Shown piece after piece: positions 1 through 6,354 of a DNA stretch of 8,172 nt. The DNA comes from an uncultured Mucispirillum sp. Its GTDB lineage: Bacteria > Chrysiogenota > Deferribacteres > Deferribacterales > Mucispirillaceae. Within the stretch, counting starts at the first letter, position 1, and each line of letters opens with the position of its first letter. The stretch spans positions 1 through 8,172 of the forward strand of contig CAMWVK010000047.1 in NCBI GenBank assembly GCA_947177675.1. Reading direction: 5' to 3'. The position numbers and the translations under genes are program-made. Below the pieces are notes generated by a model that had not been told where the DNA came from, made no database searches, and was given only the letters and a program-made list of their open reading frames with translations.

Positions 1-38
1 GAAATAAAAAGACTTATATCTAGATTTTAGGCATATAT

Positions 39-384
39 AAGAAAATATCTGCAATAATACTTACATATAATCATGAAAATTATATTAAAAAAGCAGTAAA
101 AAATGTATTTGAACAGCACATCTTGAAATTATAGTTGAGGATGACTGGTATATAAGTTCTTATAAACTGCACACGCAGATGGAGTTTGTCAAGTTTATGT
201 CATATAAAACAGTAGCAGAATAAATTGGAATTTGCATATATACAAAAAGCATTTCTACAAATGCTACGGCAATGTAGATGACAGCATATTTGACAAAAGA
301 ATTAAAAAATTTATTGAAAATTTAAAAAGAGTTCAAATGAGAGCATTTAAAAATAAAATCAGCAACATTTTTAGGATAAGATAA
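39..384 (+). pseudogene. Decayed family-2 glycosyltransferase remnant
   Basis: No open frame survives, but three pieces in three frames read as parts of one protein. Positions 39-116 give KKISAIILTYNHENY followed by IKKAVKNVFEQ, which matches the first strand and helix of GT-A family-2 glycosyltransferases. From 122 the frame shifts and gives LEIIVEDDW, the next strand ending in the nucleotide-sugar binding acidic pair. That frame ends at TAA 221-223. From 220 a third frame stays open to TAA 382-384 and encodes a lysine- and arginine-rich tail ending in FKNKISNIFRIR, as is common at the C-terminus of these enzymes. The pieces total roughly 110 codons against 250-350 for a working enzyme, so the catalytic middle has been deleted as well as frameshifted. 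No start codon remains. The N-terminal assignment is fairly firm; assigning the C-terminal piece to the same gene is an inference from order and strand. Confidence 0.6.
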
Positions 385-692
385 AAATAATGCGATACTG
401 TAGCAAATTTTGTATAAATTTTTTACAGTTCATATTACATTGCAAATCTATTTAAAGTTGGCTAGAAGTAATAATAGGTACAGTCTATTTTTTTCGGATA
501 CACTAATTTATTGTATTATGAGCCAAAGGATAATAATATTAATAAAATATTCTCATTACCTTGTTATATACAGAGATACTCTGCAATTTTTTTCATTTAA
601 ATGTATAAATATATCAAAAAAATGTATTTTTTCGCTTATCTTTATAAATAAACTTTGCTTTTTTACTTATATAATGATATGTTACTATAACT
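385..692. other. AT-rich spacer without a recognisable gene
   Basis: This stretch has very low G+C. The only long open frame, 410-697 on the + strand, encodes a run of I, F, Y, K and S with no recognisable motif, lacks a ribosome binding site and ends at the promoter region of the next gene, so I regard it as noise. Apart from the dyad at 397-429 I see no RNA gene, insertion sequence end or intrinsic terminator. It is probably eroded sequence continuous with the glycosyltransferase remnant upstream. Confidence 0.5.
397..429. repeat. 33-nt interrupted inverted repeat
   Basis: The outer arms are ACTGTA (397-402) and TACAGT (424-429), perfect reverse complements. Inside them AAATTT (405-410) pairs with AAATTT (416-421) around a 5-nt loop. 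The two arms are separated by GC on the left and TT on the right, which could form at most one G-T wobble. It lies 13 nt after the stop of the glycosyltransferase remnant. The stem is AT-rich and no long T-run follows directly, so it is a poor intrinsic terminator. It could be a relic of one, or a protein-binding dyad. Dyads of this size also arise by chance in sequence this AT-rich. Confidence 0.35.
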
Positions 693-698
693 TATAAT
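670..698 (+). promoter_or_regulatory. Candidate promoter region of the operon
   Basis: Two exact TATAAT hexamers (670-675 and 693-698) and an extended -10-like TGTTACTAT (680-688) lie within 50 nt of the first start codon of the run. None has a convincing TTGACA at the right distance. TTGCTT at 655-660 is too close to the first hexamer. In DNA this AT-rich such hexamers are expected by chance, so only the position, directly before a seven-gene co-directional run, supports a promoter here. Which hexamer is used cannot be decided by reading. Confidence 0.35.
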
Positions 699-707
699 AT
701 AACTTAT
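686..707 (+). repeat. Perfect tandem 10-bp direct repeat before the operon
   Basis: TATAACTTAT occurs at 686-695 and again at 698-707, separated by AA, giving a 12-nt period. The pair overlaps the TATAAT at 693-698 and ends just before the GAGGG ribosome binding site (709-713) of the first gene. Its position would suit a binding site for a regulator or a feature of the 5' leader. It could also be simple slippage in AT-rich DNA. Confidence 0.4.
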
Positions 708-719
708 TGAGGGCACATA

Positions 720-2894
720 ATGAAAAGTAAAGTACTTCTTATTGATGACAGTGTTACAATACACCGAGTAATTGACCTTTCTATTGACATAGACAGGTAT
801 GACATTGTTAAAGTTTTCTCCAAAGAAGATGCAGCTTTAAAAATGCAGTCTGAGCAGTATGACTATATTCTGCTTGATAATAAACTTGATAACATTATCA
901 TATCAGAATACATAAAAGAGCTGAAATCAGTGCAGCAGTCAGCATCTGTCATACTTTTAGTTGGTGCATTTGATAGATTTGATGAAAGTGATTTAGAAAA
1001 AACAGGTGCTGATGATTATCTTGTAAAGCCTTTTGATTCTCAATCATTAAATGAAAAATTATCATCTGATGCAGATATGATGCCTGCAGGTATTGTGGAA
1101 AAAATAGCTGAGGCAGATTTTGCAAGGGATAATGATGATTATATTACTCCAACAGCATCTATAACTACAGGTGAAGTTATAGACAGCCTTTCTAAAAAAG
1201 AATATTTAGAAAACTTAGAAGAAGAGCAGCCTGATGATTTAACAGATAACGGCTATGTTGAAGATTTAGATACTGCCCCATCTTTAGAATTTGATAAAAT
1301 GCCAAAAGAAGCAGAAGAAACACAGCAGGAAAAGCAGGAAGAAAATATTCAGGTAGAAGAACAGGAACAGGTTGAAGCTGCAGATATTACAGCAGAAGAT
1401 AATATTGTTGAAGAAAGTCAGGAAGATATTACAGCTGCAGAAAACAATGAAGAAGAACCTGTAAATATTTCTCTTGATGATACAGTTTCAGAAACTGTTT
1501 CACTTGACGAACCTGCCGTTACTGAAAGCACTGTTGAGCCTGCATTAGAAGTGGAGCAGGAAAGTGAAACTGCAGAAGAAAATTTAAATTTGGCAGAAAA
1601 TGAAGAAAGTTTAGATATGCCTGCAGTAGAAGAAAATAATGCAGATGAAGAAATATCTGTGCAGTCAGCTGAAGATGCAGCAGAAGAAGCTGCAGTTGAT
1701 GAACCTGCACTTGAAGAAGTAAGAGAAGAAACACCTTTATCAGCAGAAGTTCAGGAAGAAGAGAACACCTCAGTAGATACTGAAGAAATAGAAATTCCTG
1801 ATAATATTACAGCAGTTCACAACCCAGTATTATCAGATATTGATAGTGATGCAGAAATTTCAGACGAATATGTTATGCAGGATAATTTAGAAGAAGTAGA
1901 CCCTGTAAGCCAAAAAGATATGCTTGATGAATTCCCAGATTTTCCAGATGTTGACGATGTTTCTACAGATGAAATGCAGGCAGAAAAACAAACAGACAAT
2001 CAAGAAGAAGCTCCAGTAGAGCAGGAACATAAAGCGTTGCTTGTAGATGATGATGACTGGCTTTCAGATGCACCAGCTGCACATGAAGAAAATAATGCAG
2101 ATATGCAGGCAGAAGAACCATTAGATTTACCAGAAGAAAGCCTTGCAGCAAGTGAAGATACAGCAGAAGAAAATACTGCTGCAAGTGATGATGCACAAGC
2201 AGAAAGTGAAGCTGTAGAAATACCAGTTGAAGAAGCACCAGCAGATGAAGCAGTAGAACACTTTGATATACCTGCTGAAGAATCTGTGCAGTCAGAAGAA
2301 ATGCAGGAAAATTCTCAAGAAGAAACCAGTGCAGAAACAGCAGAAGAAACAGTTATACCAGCAGAGAATGAGCTTCCAGATATGCCGTCATTAGAAGAAA
2401 CATCTGCTGTGGAAGAATCAATAGTTGATACGGGAAATGAAAACCCAGTAGAAAATACTGATGAGCCATTAATTGAAAATAATATGGAAGAAACTGCTGA
2501 AGAAGTTACAGAAGAAGCACCAGCAGAAGAGACATCTTTTGATATGGCAGAAGCTAAATTAGAAGATATGGCAGTAAGTGAAGAACCAGTAATAGACGAA
2601 ACAACTCTTCCAGTGCAAAAAGAAGAAGTTCAGAATGAGCCTGCAAATATTAATCAGGCAGAAGAAAAAGAAACAAACCCTGAAACAACTGGCAGATTTG
2701 GCGGCATAACTGTTACAATAAGCAGAGATGAAATTATAGCAATGCTTGGCAATGCAATAGATAAACATTTCCTTGAAGAATCAATAAAAGAAATTATTGC
2801 ATCCAATATGAAAGAAATTGTTAGAAATATTGTGCCTGCAATTGCAGAAAAATATATTAAAGAAGAAATAGAAAGGTTAAAAAGCGATGAGTAG
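720..2894 (+). CDS. Receiver-domain protein with long acidic linker and C-terminal helical tail
   Basis: Residues 1-115 form a CheY-like receiver domain: strand KVLLIDD with acidic pair D9/D10, phospho-acceptor D53 in YILLDNKL, and the conserved lysine in LVKPF (K103). The usual switch Ser/Thr is replaced by Gly82 in LLVGAF, so signal propagation may be atypical. Residues about 125-655 are a linker dominated by Glu, Ala, Val, Asp and Pro with few lysines, surely disordered. It is broken by two more hydrophobic islands near 401-413 (MLDEFPDFPDVDD) and 440-452, the latter holding W447. Residues 661-724 form a short GGITVTIS lead-in and amphipathic helices ending VPAIAEKYIKEEIERLK. That tail resembles, from memory, the C-termini of receiver proteins in deltaproteobacteria and the oligomerising tail of PopZ. 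There is no DNA-binding or enzymatic output domain. ATG 720 has a good SD (GAGGG, 709-713, 6-nt spacing). The gene overlaps purM by 8 nt. Role unknown; a scaffold or polarity role is inference. Confidence 0.85.
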   Translation: MKSKVLLIDDSVTIHRVIDLSIDIDRYDIVKVFSKEDAALKMQSEQYDYILLDNKLDNIIISEYIKELKSVQQSASVILLVGAFDRFDESDLEKTGADDYLVKPFDSQSLNEKLSSDADMMPAGIVEKIAEADFARDNDDYITPTASITTGEVIDSLSKKEYLENLEEEQPDDLTDNGYVEDLDTAPSLEFDKMPKEAEETQQEKQEENIQVEEQEQVEAADITAEDNIVEESQEDITAAENNEEEPVNISLDDTVSETVSLDEPAVTESTVEPALEVEQESETAEENLNLAENEESLDMPAVEENNADEEISVQSAEDAAEEAAVDEPALEEVREETPLSAEVQEEENTSVDTEEIEIPDNITAVHNPVLSDIDSDAEISDEYVMQDNLEEVDPVSQKDMLDEFPDFPDVDDVSTDEMQAEKQTDNQEEAPVEQEHKALLVDDDDWLSDAPAAHEENNADMQAEEPLDLPEESLAASEDTAEENTAASDDAQAESEAVEIPVEEAPADEAVEHFDIPAEESVQSEEMQENSQEETSAETAEETVIPAENELPDMPSLEETSAVEESIVDTGNENPVENTDEPLIENNMEETAEEVTEEAPAEETSFDMAEAKLEDMAVSEEPVIDETTLPVQKEEVQNEPANINQAEEKETNPETTGRFGGITVTISRDEIIAMLGNAIDKHFLEESIKEIIASNMKEIVRNIVPAIAEKYIKEEIERLKSDE

Positions 2895-3951
2895 GTGTGG
2901 TGAAACACAAAAAACTGGTTATAGACAAAGCGGAGTTGATATTGATGAGGGAAACAGATTCGTTTCTCTTATTAAATCATCAGTAGACAGCACTAAAATA
3001 AATGGTGTAATAGGCGGTATAGGTGGCTTTGCAGGGCTTTTTAGTCTGGCAGAATTTAAAAATATGGAAGAACCTGTACTTGTTTCTGGTGCAGATGGTG
3101 TTGGAACAAAATTAAAAGTAGCGTTAATGAGTGAAAAATACGATACAGTAGGTATTGATTTAGTTGCAATGAGTGTAAATGACCTGCTTGTAACTGGTGC
3201 TAAACCATTATTTTTCTTAGATTATGTGGCAGTTGGTAAATTAATACCTGAAACTATGAAAGATGTGGTGCTTGGTATAACAGCTGGCTGCAAAGATGCA
3301 GGCTGTGCATTGCTTGGCGGTGAAACTGCTGAAATGCCCGGACTTTATGTAAATAAAGATTTTGATTTAGCAGGCTTTGCAGTAGGTATTGTAGATAGAA
3401 AAAAAATAATAGATGGCTCATCAATTACAGATGGCGATATAATAATAGGGCTTTCAAGTTCTGGTTTTCACAGCAATGGTTATTCACTGCTTAGGAATGT
3501 GTTATTTAATGATATGGGATATAAAGCATCAGATATTTTTTATGATGATGTAACAGTGGCAGATGCTCTGCTTATCCCTACAAAAATATATGCAAAAGTA
3601 GTGCAGAAAGTTATAAGTCAGGTTAATGTAAAGGGTATGGTGCATATTACTGGCGGCGGTTTCTATGATAATATACCAAGGGTGCTTCCTAAAGATATTT
3701 CTGCAGAAATTGATATAACACATATAGAAATGCCAAAAGTTATTAAAAGATTTGCAGAAGTTTCTAATATTGATAAACATGAGCTTTACCGTGTATTTAA
3801 TATGGGTGCAGGTTATATTTTTGTAGTATCCCCAGAAGATAAAGATAATGTAGTAAAAGCAGCACTAGAGAGTGGAGAAAAAGCTTTTGTTATTGGCAAA
3901 GCAGTAAAAGGCGATAATACAGTTAAAATAAAAGGGATAGATTTTGATTAA
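2887..3951 (+). CDS. purM: Phosphoribosylformylglycinamidine cyclo-ligase (AIR synthetase)
   Basis: This cytoplasmic enzyme uses ATP to close the imidazole ring of FGAM, giving aminoimidazole ribotide, the fifth step of de novo purine synthesis. The sequence follows the PurM family from end to end: SGVDIDEGN at 15-23, GGIGGF at 43-48, the ATP-binding GADGVGTK at 68-75, GIDLVAMSVNDL at 89-100, GGETAEMPG at 144-152, SSGFHSNGYSL near 191-201, and HITGGGFYDNIPRVLP at 253-268. At 354 residues it is full length (E. coli about 345). ATG 2887 is the only possible start: it lies just inside the upstream gene, overlapping its stop by 8 nt, and a weak AAAGGT stands 10 nt before it. The overlap implies translational coupling to the receiver protein. 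The stop in turn overlaps the purN start by 8 nt. Function is secure. Confidence 0.97.
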   Translation: MSRCGETQKTGYRQSGVDIDEGNRFVSLIKSSVDSTKINGVIGGIGGFAGLFSLAEFKNMEEPVLVSGADGVGTKLKVALMSEKYDTVGIDLVAMSVNDLLVTGAKPLFFLDYVAVGKLIPETMKDVVLGITAGCKDAGCALLGGETAEMPGLYVNKDFDLAGFAVGIVDRKKIIDGSSITDGDIIIGLSSSGFHSNGYSLLRNVLFNDMGYKASDIFYDDVTVADALLIPTKIYAKVVQKVISQVNVKGMVHITGGGFYDNIPRVLPKDISAEIDITHIEMPKVIKRFAEVSNIDKHELYRVFNMGAGYIFVVSPEDKDNVVKAALESGEKAFVIGKAVKGDNTVKIKGIDFD

Positions 3952-4555
3952 TATAGCAGTATTTATTTCAGGCAGGGGAAGTAACTTTCTTGCCCTGCTT
4001 AAAAACATAGAAAAAGGTATTATACAAAACTGCAGGATAGCAGTTGTATTTTCTAATAATCCAAGTGCAAAAGGTCTTGAATATGCAGTAAGTGCAGGTA
4101 TAGAAATTATTACTATACCATCAAAAAATAGAAGTGACAGAGCAGAGTATGATAAAGAAATTATAAATGCTTTGGCAGAATACAATATTGATTTAATATG
4201 TCTGGCTGGCTATATGCGTATAGTAACAAGTGAGCTTGTAGAAGCATATGAAAACAGAATTATCAATATTCACCCTGCATTACTTCCATCTTTTTCAGGT
4301 CTTCATGCACAAAAGCAGGCTTTAGATTATGGTGTAAAAGTTTCAGGCTGCACAGTTCATTTTGTGGATAGTGGAATGGATACTGGACCAGTAATTTTAC
4401 AGAAAACAGTGCCTGTATATGATAATGATACAGAAGATACATTATCTGCACGGATATTAGAGCAGGAGCATATTGCATACAGTGAAGCAGTAGCATTATA
4501 TGCAGCAGGAAAACTGCAGGTATCTGGCAGAAAAGTAAAAATATTGGATAAATAA
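3944..4555 (+). CDS. purN: Phosphoribosylglycinamide formyltransferase (GAR transformylase)
   Basis: PurN moves a formyl group from 10-formyltetrahydrofolate to glycinamide ribotide, the third step of purine synthesis. The 203-residue protein has the family's typical length and landmarks: the N-terminal strand INIAVFISGRGSNF with the phosphate-binding loop, AGYMRIVT at 89-95, INIHPALLPSF at 107-117 carrying the catalytic Asn108 and His110, and VDSGMDTGPVILQ with Asp146. These correspond to E. coli N106, H108 and D144. The start is TTG at 3944-3946: an in-frame TAG at 3938-3940 excludes anything upstream, the first residues line up with the family N-terminus, and AAGGG (3932-3936) sits 7 nt ahead. 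The start overlaps the purM stop by 8 nt, so the two proteins are probably translationally coupled. A 3-nt gap separates it from the next gene. Function is secure. Confidence 0.96.
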   Translation: MINIAVFISGRGSNFLALLKNIEKGIIQNCRIAVVFSNNPSAKGLEYAVSAGIEIITIPSKNRSDRAEYDKEIINALAEYNIDLICLAGYMRIVTSELVEAYENRIINIHPALLPSFSGLHAQKQALDYGVKVSGCTVHFVDSGMDTGPVILQKTVPVYDNDTEDTLSARILEQEHIAYSEAVALYAAGKLQVSGRKVKILDK

Positions 4556-4558
4556 ATT

Positions 4559-5839
4559 ATGAAGAAACTAAAAATATTAATAATAGTTATAGTGCTTTTA
4601 GTGCTTGCAAATATGACAGTTATAGTATTCCTTTCAGGAGGCAGTAAGATGGCAGAAAATAATGGTGCCACAGTTTTAACAAAACAGAGAGATTTTACAA
4701 AAACAGTTACAATACAATTAATGATAAAAGGCGGCTTATTTGCTGAAAATCAGGCAAATAATGGTATAGGTTCGCTTTTCAGCAGAGTATGGGTAAAAAG
4801 TAACAAAGTGCTTGAAACAGTAGAGTTTTATGGCGGCAGTGTTAGTGCAAAGGTTTCACCATTTGCATTAGAAGTGAGACTTTCTGTGCCAAGTGATAAA
4901 GTAGATAATGTATATAATGATTTTGCAGTATTTTTAGCAGCACCAGAATTTAAGGAAGATATTTTTGAAAGAGAAAAAATACAGCATATAGATGAACTTA
5001 GAACATCCCTTGACAACCCTAACTTAATAGCACAGAATGGGTTTATGGCTCTTGCATTTAAAGGCTCGCCTTATGAAATGCCTGTAGAAGGTAAGATAGA
5101 AAGTGTTGAAAAAATAACATTTGAAGATATTAAAAATTATTATAAAAATAATATAAAAGCATCATATATTGTGGCAGTGATAGCTGGTAAGTTTGATGAA
5201 GGACTTGCTGTATCATTGAATGCTGCTATTGCAAAACTTGATAAAGGTTCACCTTATGTATATGACTGCAGTAACTCTGCTATTTTAGAAGAAAGAAGGC
5301 AGGAAGTAGTTGATTCTAGAATACAGCAGGCAAAAGTATATGTAGGTTATACAGCACCTGAGGCAGGAAGTGAAGATTATGCAGCATTAAAAGTGCTTAC
5401 AGATATTCTTGGCGGAGGTATGAGCTCAAGATATTTTACAGAAATCCGCAAAAACTCAAGCTATGCTTATGCTGTTGGTGCAGGCTACCCAACAAGATAC
5501 TGTGCATCAAGATTTTTTATATCTATGGGGCTTGACTATAAAAATGTAGAATCAGCAATAAATAAAATAGATGAAATAAACTCAAACCTTGATAAAACAA
5601 TAACAGAAGAAGAAATAGAAAAAGCAAGAAAATCTATAATAGGCTCATCACTTATGGAAACACAGTCAAATGGCAGTGTGGCATGGGTTATGGCATTTTA
5701 TGAAACAATGGGGCTTGGTGCAGATTACTATGAAAAATATGTAGATACATTAAAGCACATTAATAAAGATGCACTTATAAAAGCAGCAGAAATATTTAAA
5801 ACCCCAAAGGCAGTATATATACTAAAACCAGCACAGTAG
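4559..5839 (+). CDS. M16-family peptidase-like protein lacking the zinc motif, membrane-anchored
   Basis: The 426-residue protein has the two-lobed M16B layout. After the NNGATVLTKQ strand, the helix that normally carries HxxEH reads NNGIGSLFSRV: its residues 72-76 are SLFSR, so both zinc histidines and the catalytic glutamate are gone. The distal glutamate region is still recognisable (FEREKIQHIDELR, E146). The second lobe keeps the substrate-binding R/Y half of the site in LGGGMSSRYFTEIR and SYAYAV (R291, Y304). In known M16B heterodimers one subunit supplies zinc and the other the R/Y pair, so this is likely the non-metal subunit; no partner lies in this window. Residues 5-25 are a strongly hydrophobic N-terminal segment without a clear cleavage site or lipobox, implying an inner-membrane anchor with the domains outside the cytoplasm. 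A second in-frame ATG (4649, Met31) right after the anchor has a much better ribosome binding site. It might be a non-enzymatic chaperone-like subunit instead. Confidence 0.85.
   Translation: MKKLKILIIVIVLLVLANMTVIVFLSGGSKMAENNGATVLTKQRDFTKTVTIQLMIKGGLFAENQANNGIGSLFSRVWVKSNKVLETVEFYGGSVSAKVSPFALEVRLSVPSDKVDNVYNDFAVFLAAPEFKEDIFEREKIQHIDELRTSLDNPNLIAQNGFMALAFKGSPYEMPVEGKIESVEKITFEDIKNYYKNNIKASYIVAVIAGKFDEGLAVSLNAAIAKLDKGSPYVYDCSNSAILEERRQEVVDSRIQQAKVYVGYTAPEAGSEDYAALKVLTDILGGGMSSRYFTEIRKNSSYAYAVGAGYPTRYCASRFFISMGLDYKNVESAINKIDEINSNLDKTITEEEIEKARKSIIGSSLMETQSNGSVAWVMAFYETMGLGADYYEKYVDTLKHINKDALIKAAEIFKTPKAVYILKPAQ
4636..4651 (+). promoter_or_regulatory. Strong internal ribosome binding site and alternative start in the M16-like gene
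   Basis: AGGAGG (4636-4641) lies 7 nt before ATG 4649-4651, which is codon 31 of the M16-like frame. The annotated start at 4559 has only a weak GGA about 10 nt upstream. Initiation at 4649 would give a 396-residue soluble protein starting MAENNGATVL, which is close to where M16 proteins without a signal normally begin. The motif is read as Ser-Gly-Gly-Ser in the long form, so it could be accidental. Confidence 0.45.
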
Positions 5840-5871
5840 CATGAGAAAATAAATTTTTGATGGTATAATTT

Positions 5872-6354
5872 ATGGATATTAAATGTGGAATAGGCTTTGA
5901 TGCTCATAAGTTTGATGAAACAAGAAAACTGTTTTTAGGTGGTATAGAAATCCCCCATAGTAAAGGTCTTTTAGGGCACAGTGATGCAGATGTGTTAATA
6001 CATGCAGTTATTGACAGTCTTGCAGGTCCTGTATTTGGAAAAGATATAGGTATGCTTTTTCCTGATAGTGATGATGAGTACAAGGATATAGATTCTAAAA
6101 TACTATTGCAGCGTGTTTCTGAAATGATATATTATGATGACTGGCGTATTTCTCATATTGATGCAGAGATAATTGCTCAGGAGCCAAAACTTATGCCATA
6201 TATACCAGAAATGCAGAGAGTGCTGGCTGAGATTATGGGTATAAAAACAACATCTATAACTATAAAAGCCACAACTACAGAAAAAATGGGTTTTACAGGC
6301 AGAGGGGAAGGAATAGCAGCCCTTGCTTCATCAATATTAATTAAGGGAGCTTAA
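5872..6354 (+). CDS. ispF: 2-C-methyl-D-erythritol 2,4-cyclodiphosphate synthase
   Basis: IspF converts CDP-methylerythritol 2-phosphate into the cyclic diphosphate with release of CMP, the fifth step of the MEP isoprenoid pathway, acting as a cytoplasmic homotrimer. The 160-residue sequence matches the family throughout: GIGFDAHKF with metal ligands Asp10 and His12, GLLGHSDADVLIHAVIDSL with His36 and metal ligand His44, DIGMLFPDSD at 58-67, AQEPKLMPYIPEM, and the C-terminal signature TTTEKMGFTGRGEGIAA from residue 134. ATG 5872 fits the family N-terminus. It has no clear SD, and the nearest in-frame ATG upstream (5860) runs into a stop two codons later. A 32-nt gap from the M16-like gene is the longest spacing in the run. 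The stop shares one base with the next start (TAATG). It is a single-domain form, not fused to IspD. Function is secure. Confidence 0.97.
   Translation: MDIKCGIGFDAHKFDETRKLFLGGIEIPHSKGLLGHSDADVLIHAVIDSLAGPVFGKDIGMLFPDSDDEYKDIDSKILLQRVSEMIYYDDWRISHIDAEIIAQEPKLMPYIPEMQRVLAEIMGIKTTSITIKATTTEKMGFTGRGEGIAALASSILIKGA

Noticed and set aside
410..697. A 95-codon + strand open frame in the spacer
   Set aside because: It encodes only low-complexity I/F/Y/K/S sequence without a motif, has no ribosome binding site, and overlaps the dyad and the promoter region. It is expected by chance in very AT-rich DNA.
1519..2238. Several minus-strand open frames rich in Leu, His and Gln opposite the acidic linker
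   Set aside because: They are the complement of the repeated GCAGAAGAA-type codons (Ala-Glu-Glu) of the + strand gene and show no starts with ribosome binding sites or recognisable domains.
1300..2650. Possible nucleotide repeat array or CRISPR-like region in the acidic linker
   Set aside because: The recurring GCAGAAGAA units are irregular, codon-phased and without constant spacing. They reflect biased amino acid content, not a repeat-spacer array.
4636..4651. Reading the strong internal SD as proof that the M16-like gene starts only at 4649
   Set aside because: The upstream codons form a coherent positively charged start plus a 20-residue hydrophobic segment in frame, starting 3 nt after purN. 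That is unlikely by chance, so I kept the long form and noted the alternative.
5861..5869. Perfect extended -10 element TGGTATAAT just before ispF
   Set aside because: It ends 2 nt before the ispF ATG, so transcription would start a few bases inside the gene and lose the start codon. There is no good -35. It could at most make an RNA starting within ispF, so I treat it as chance.
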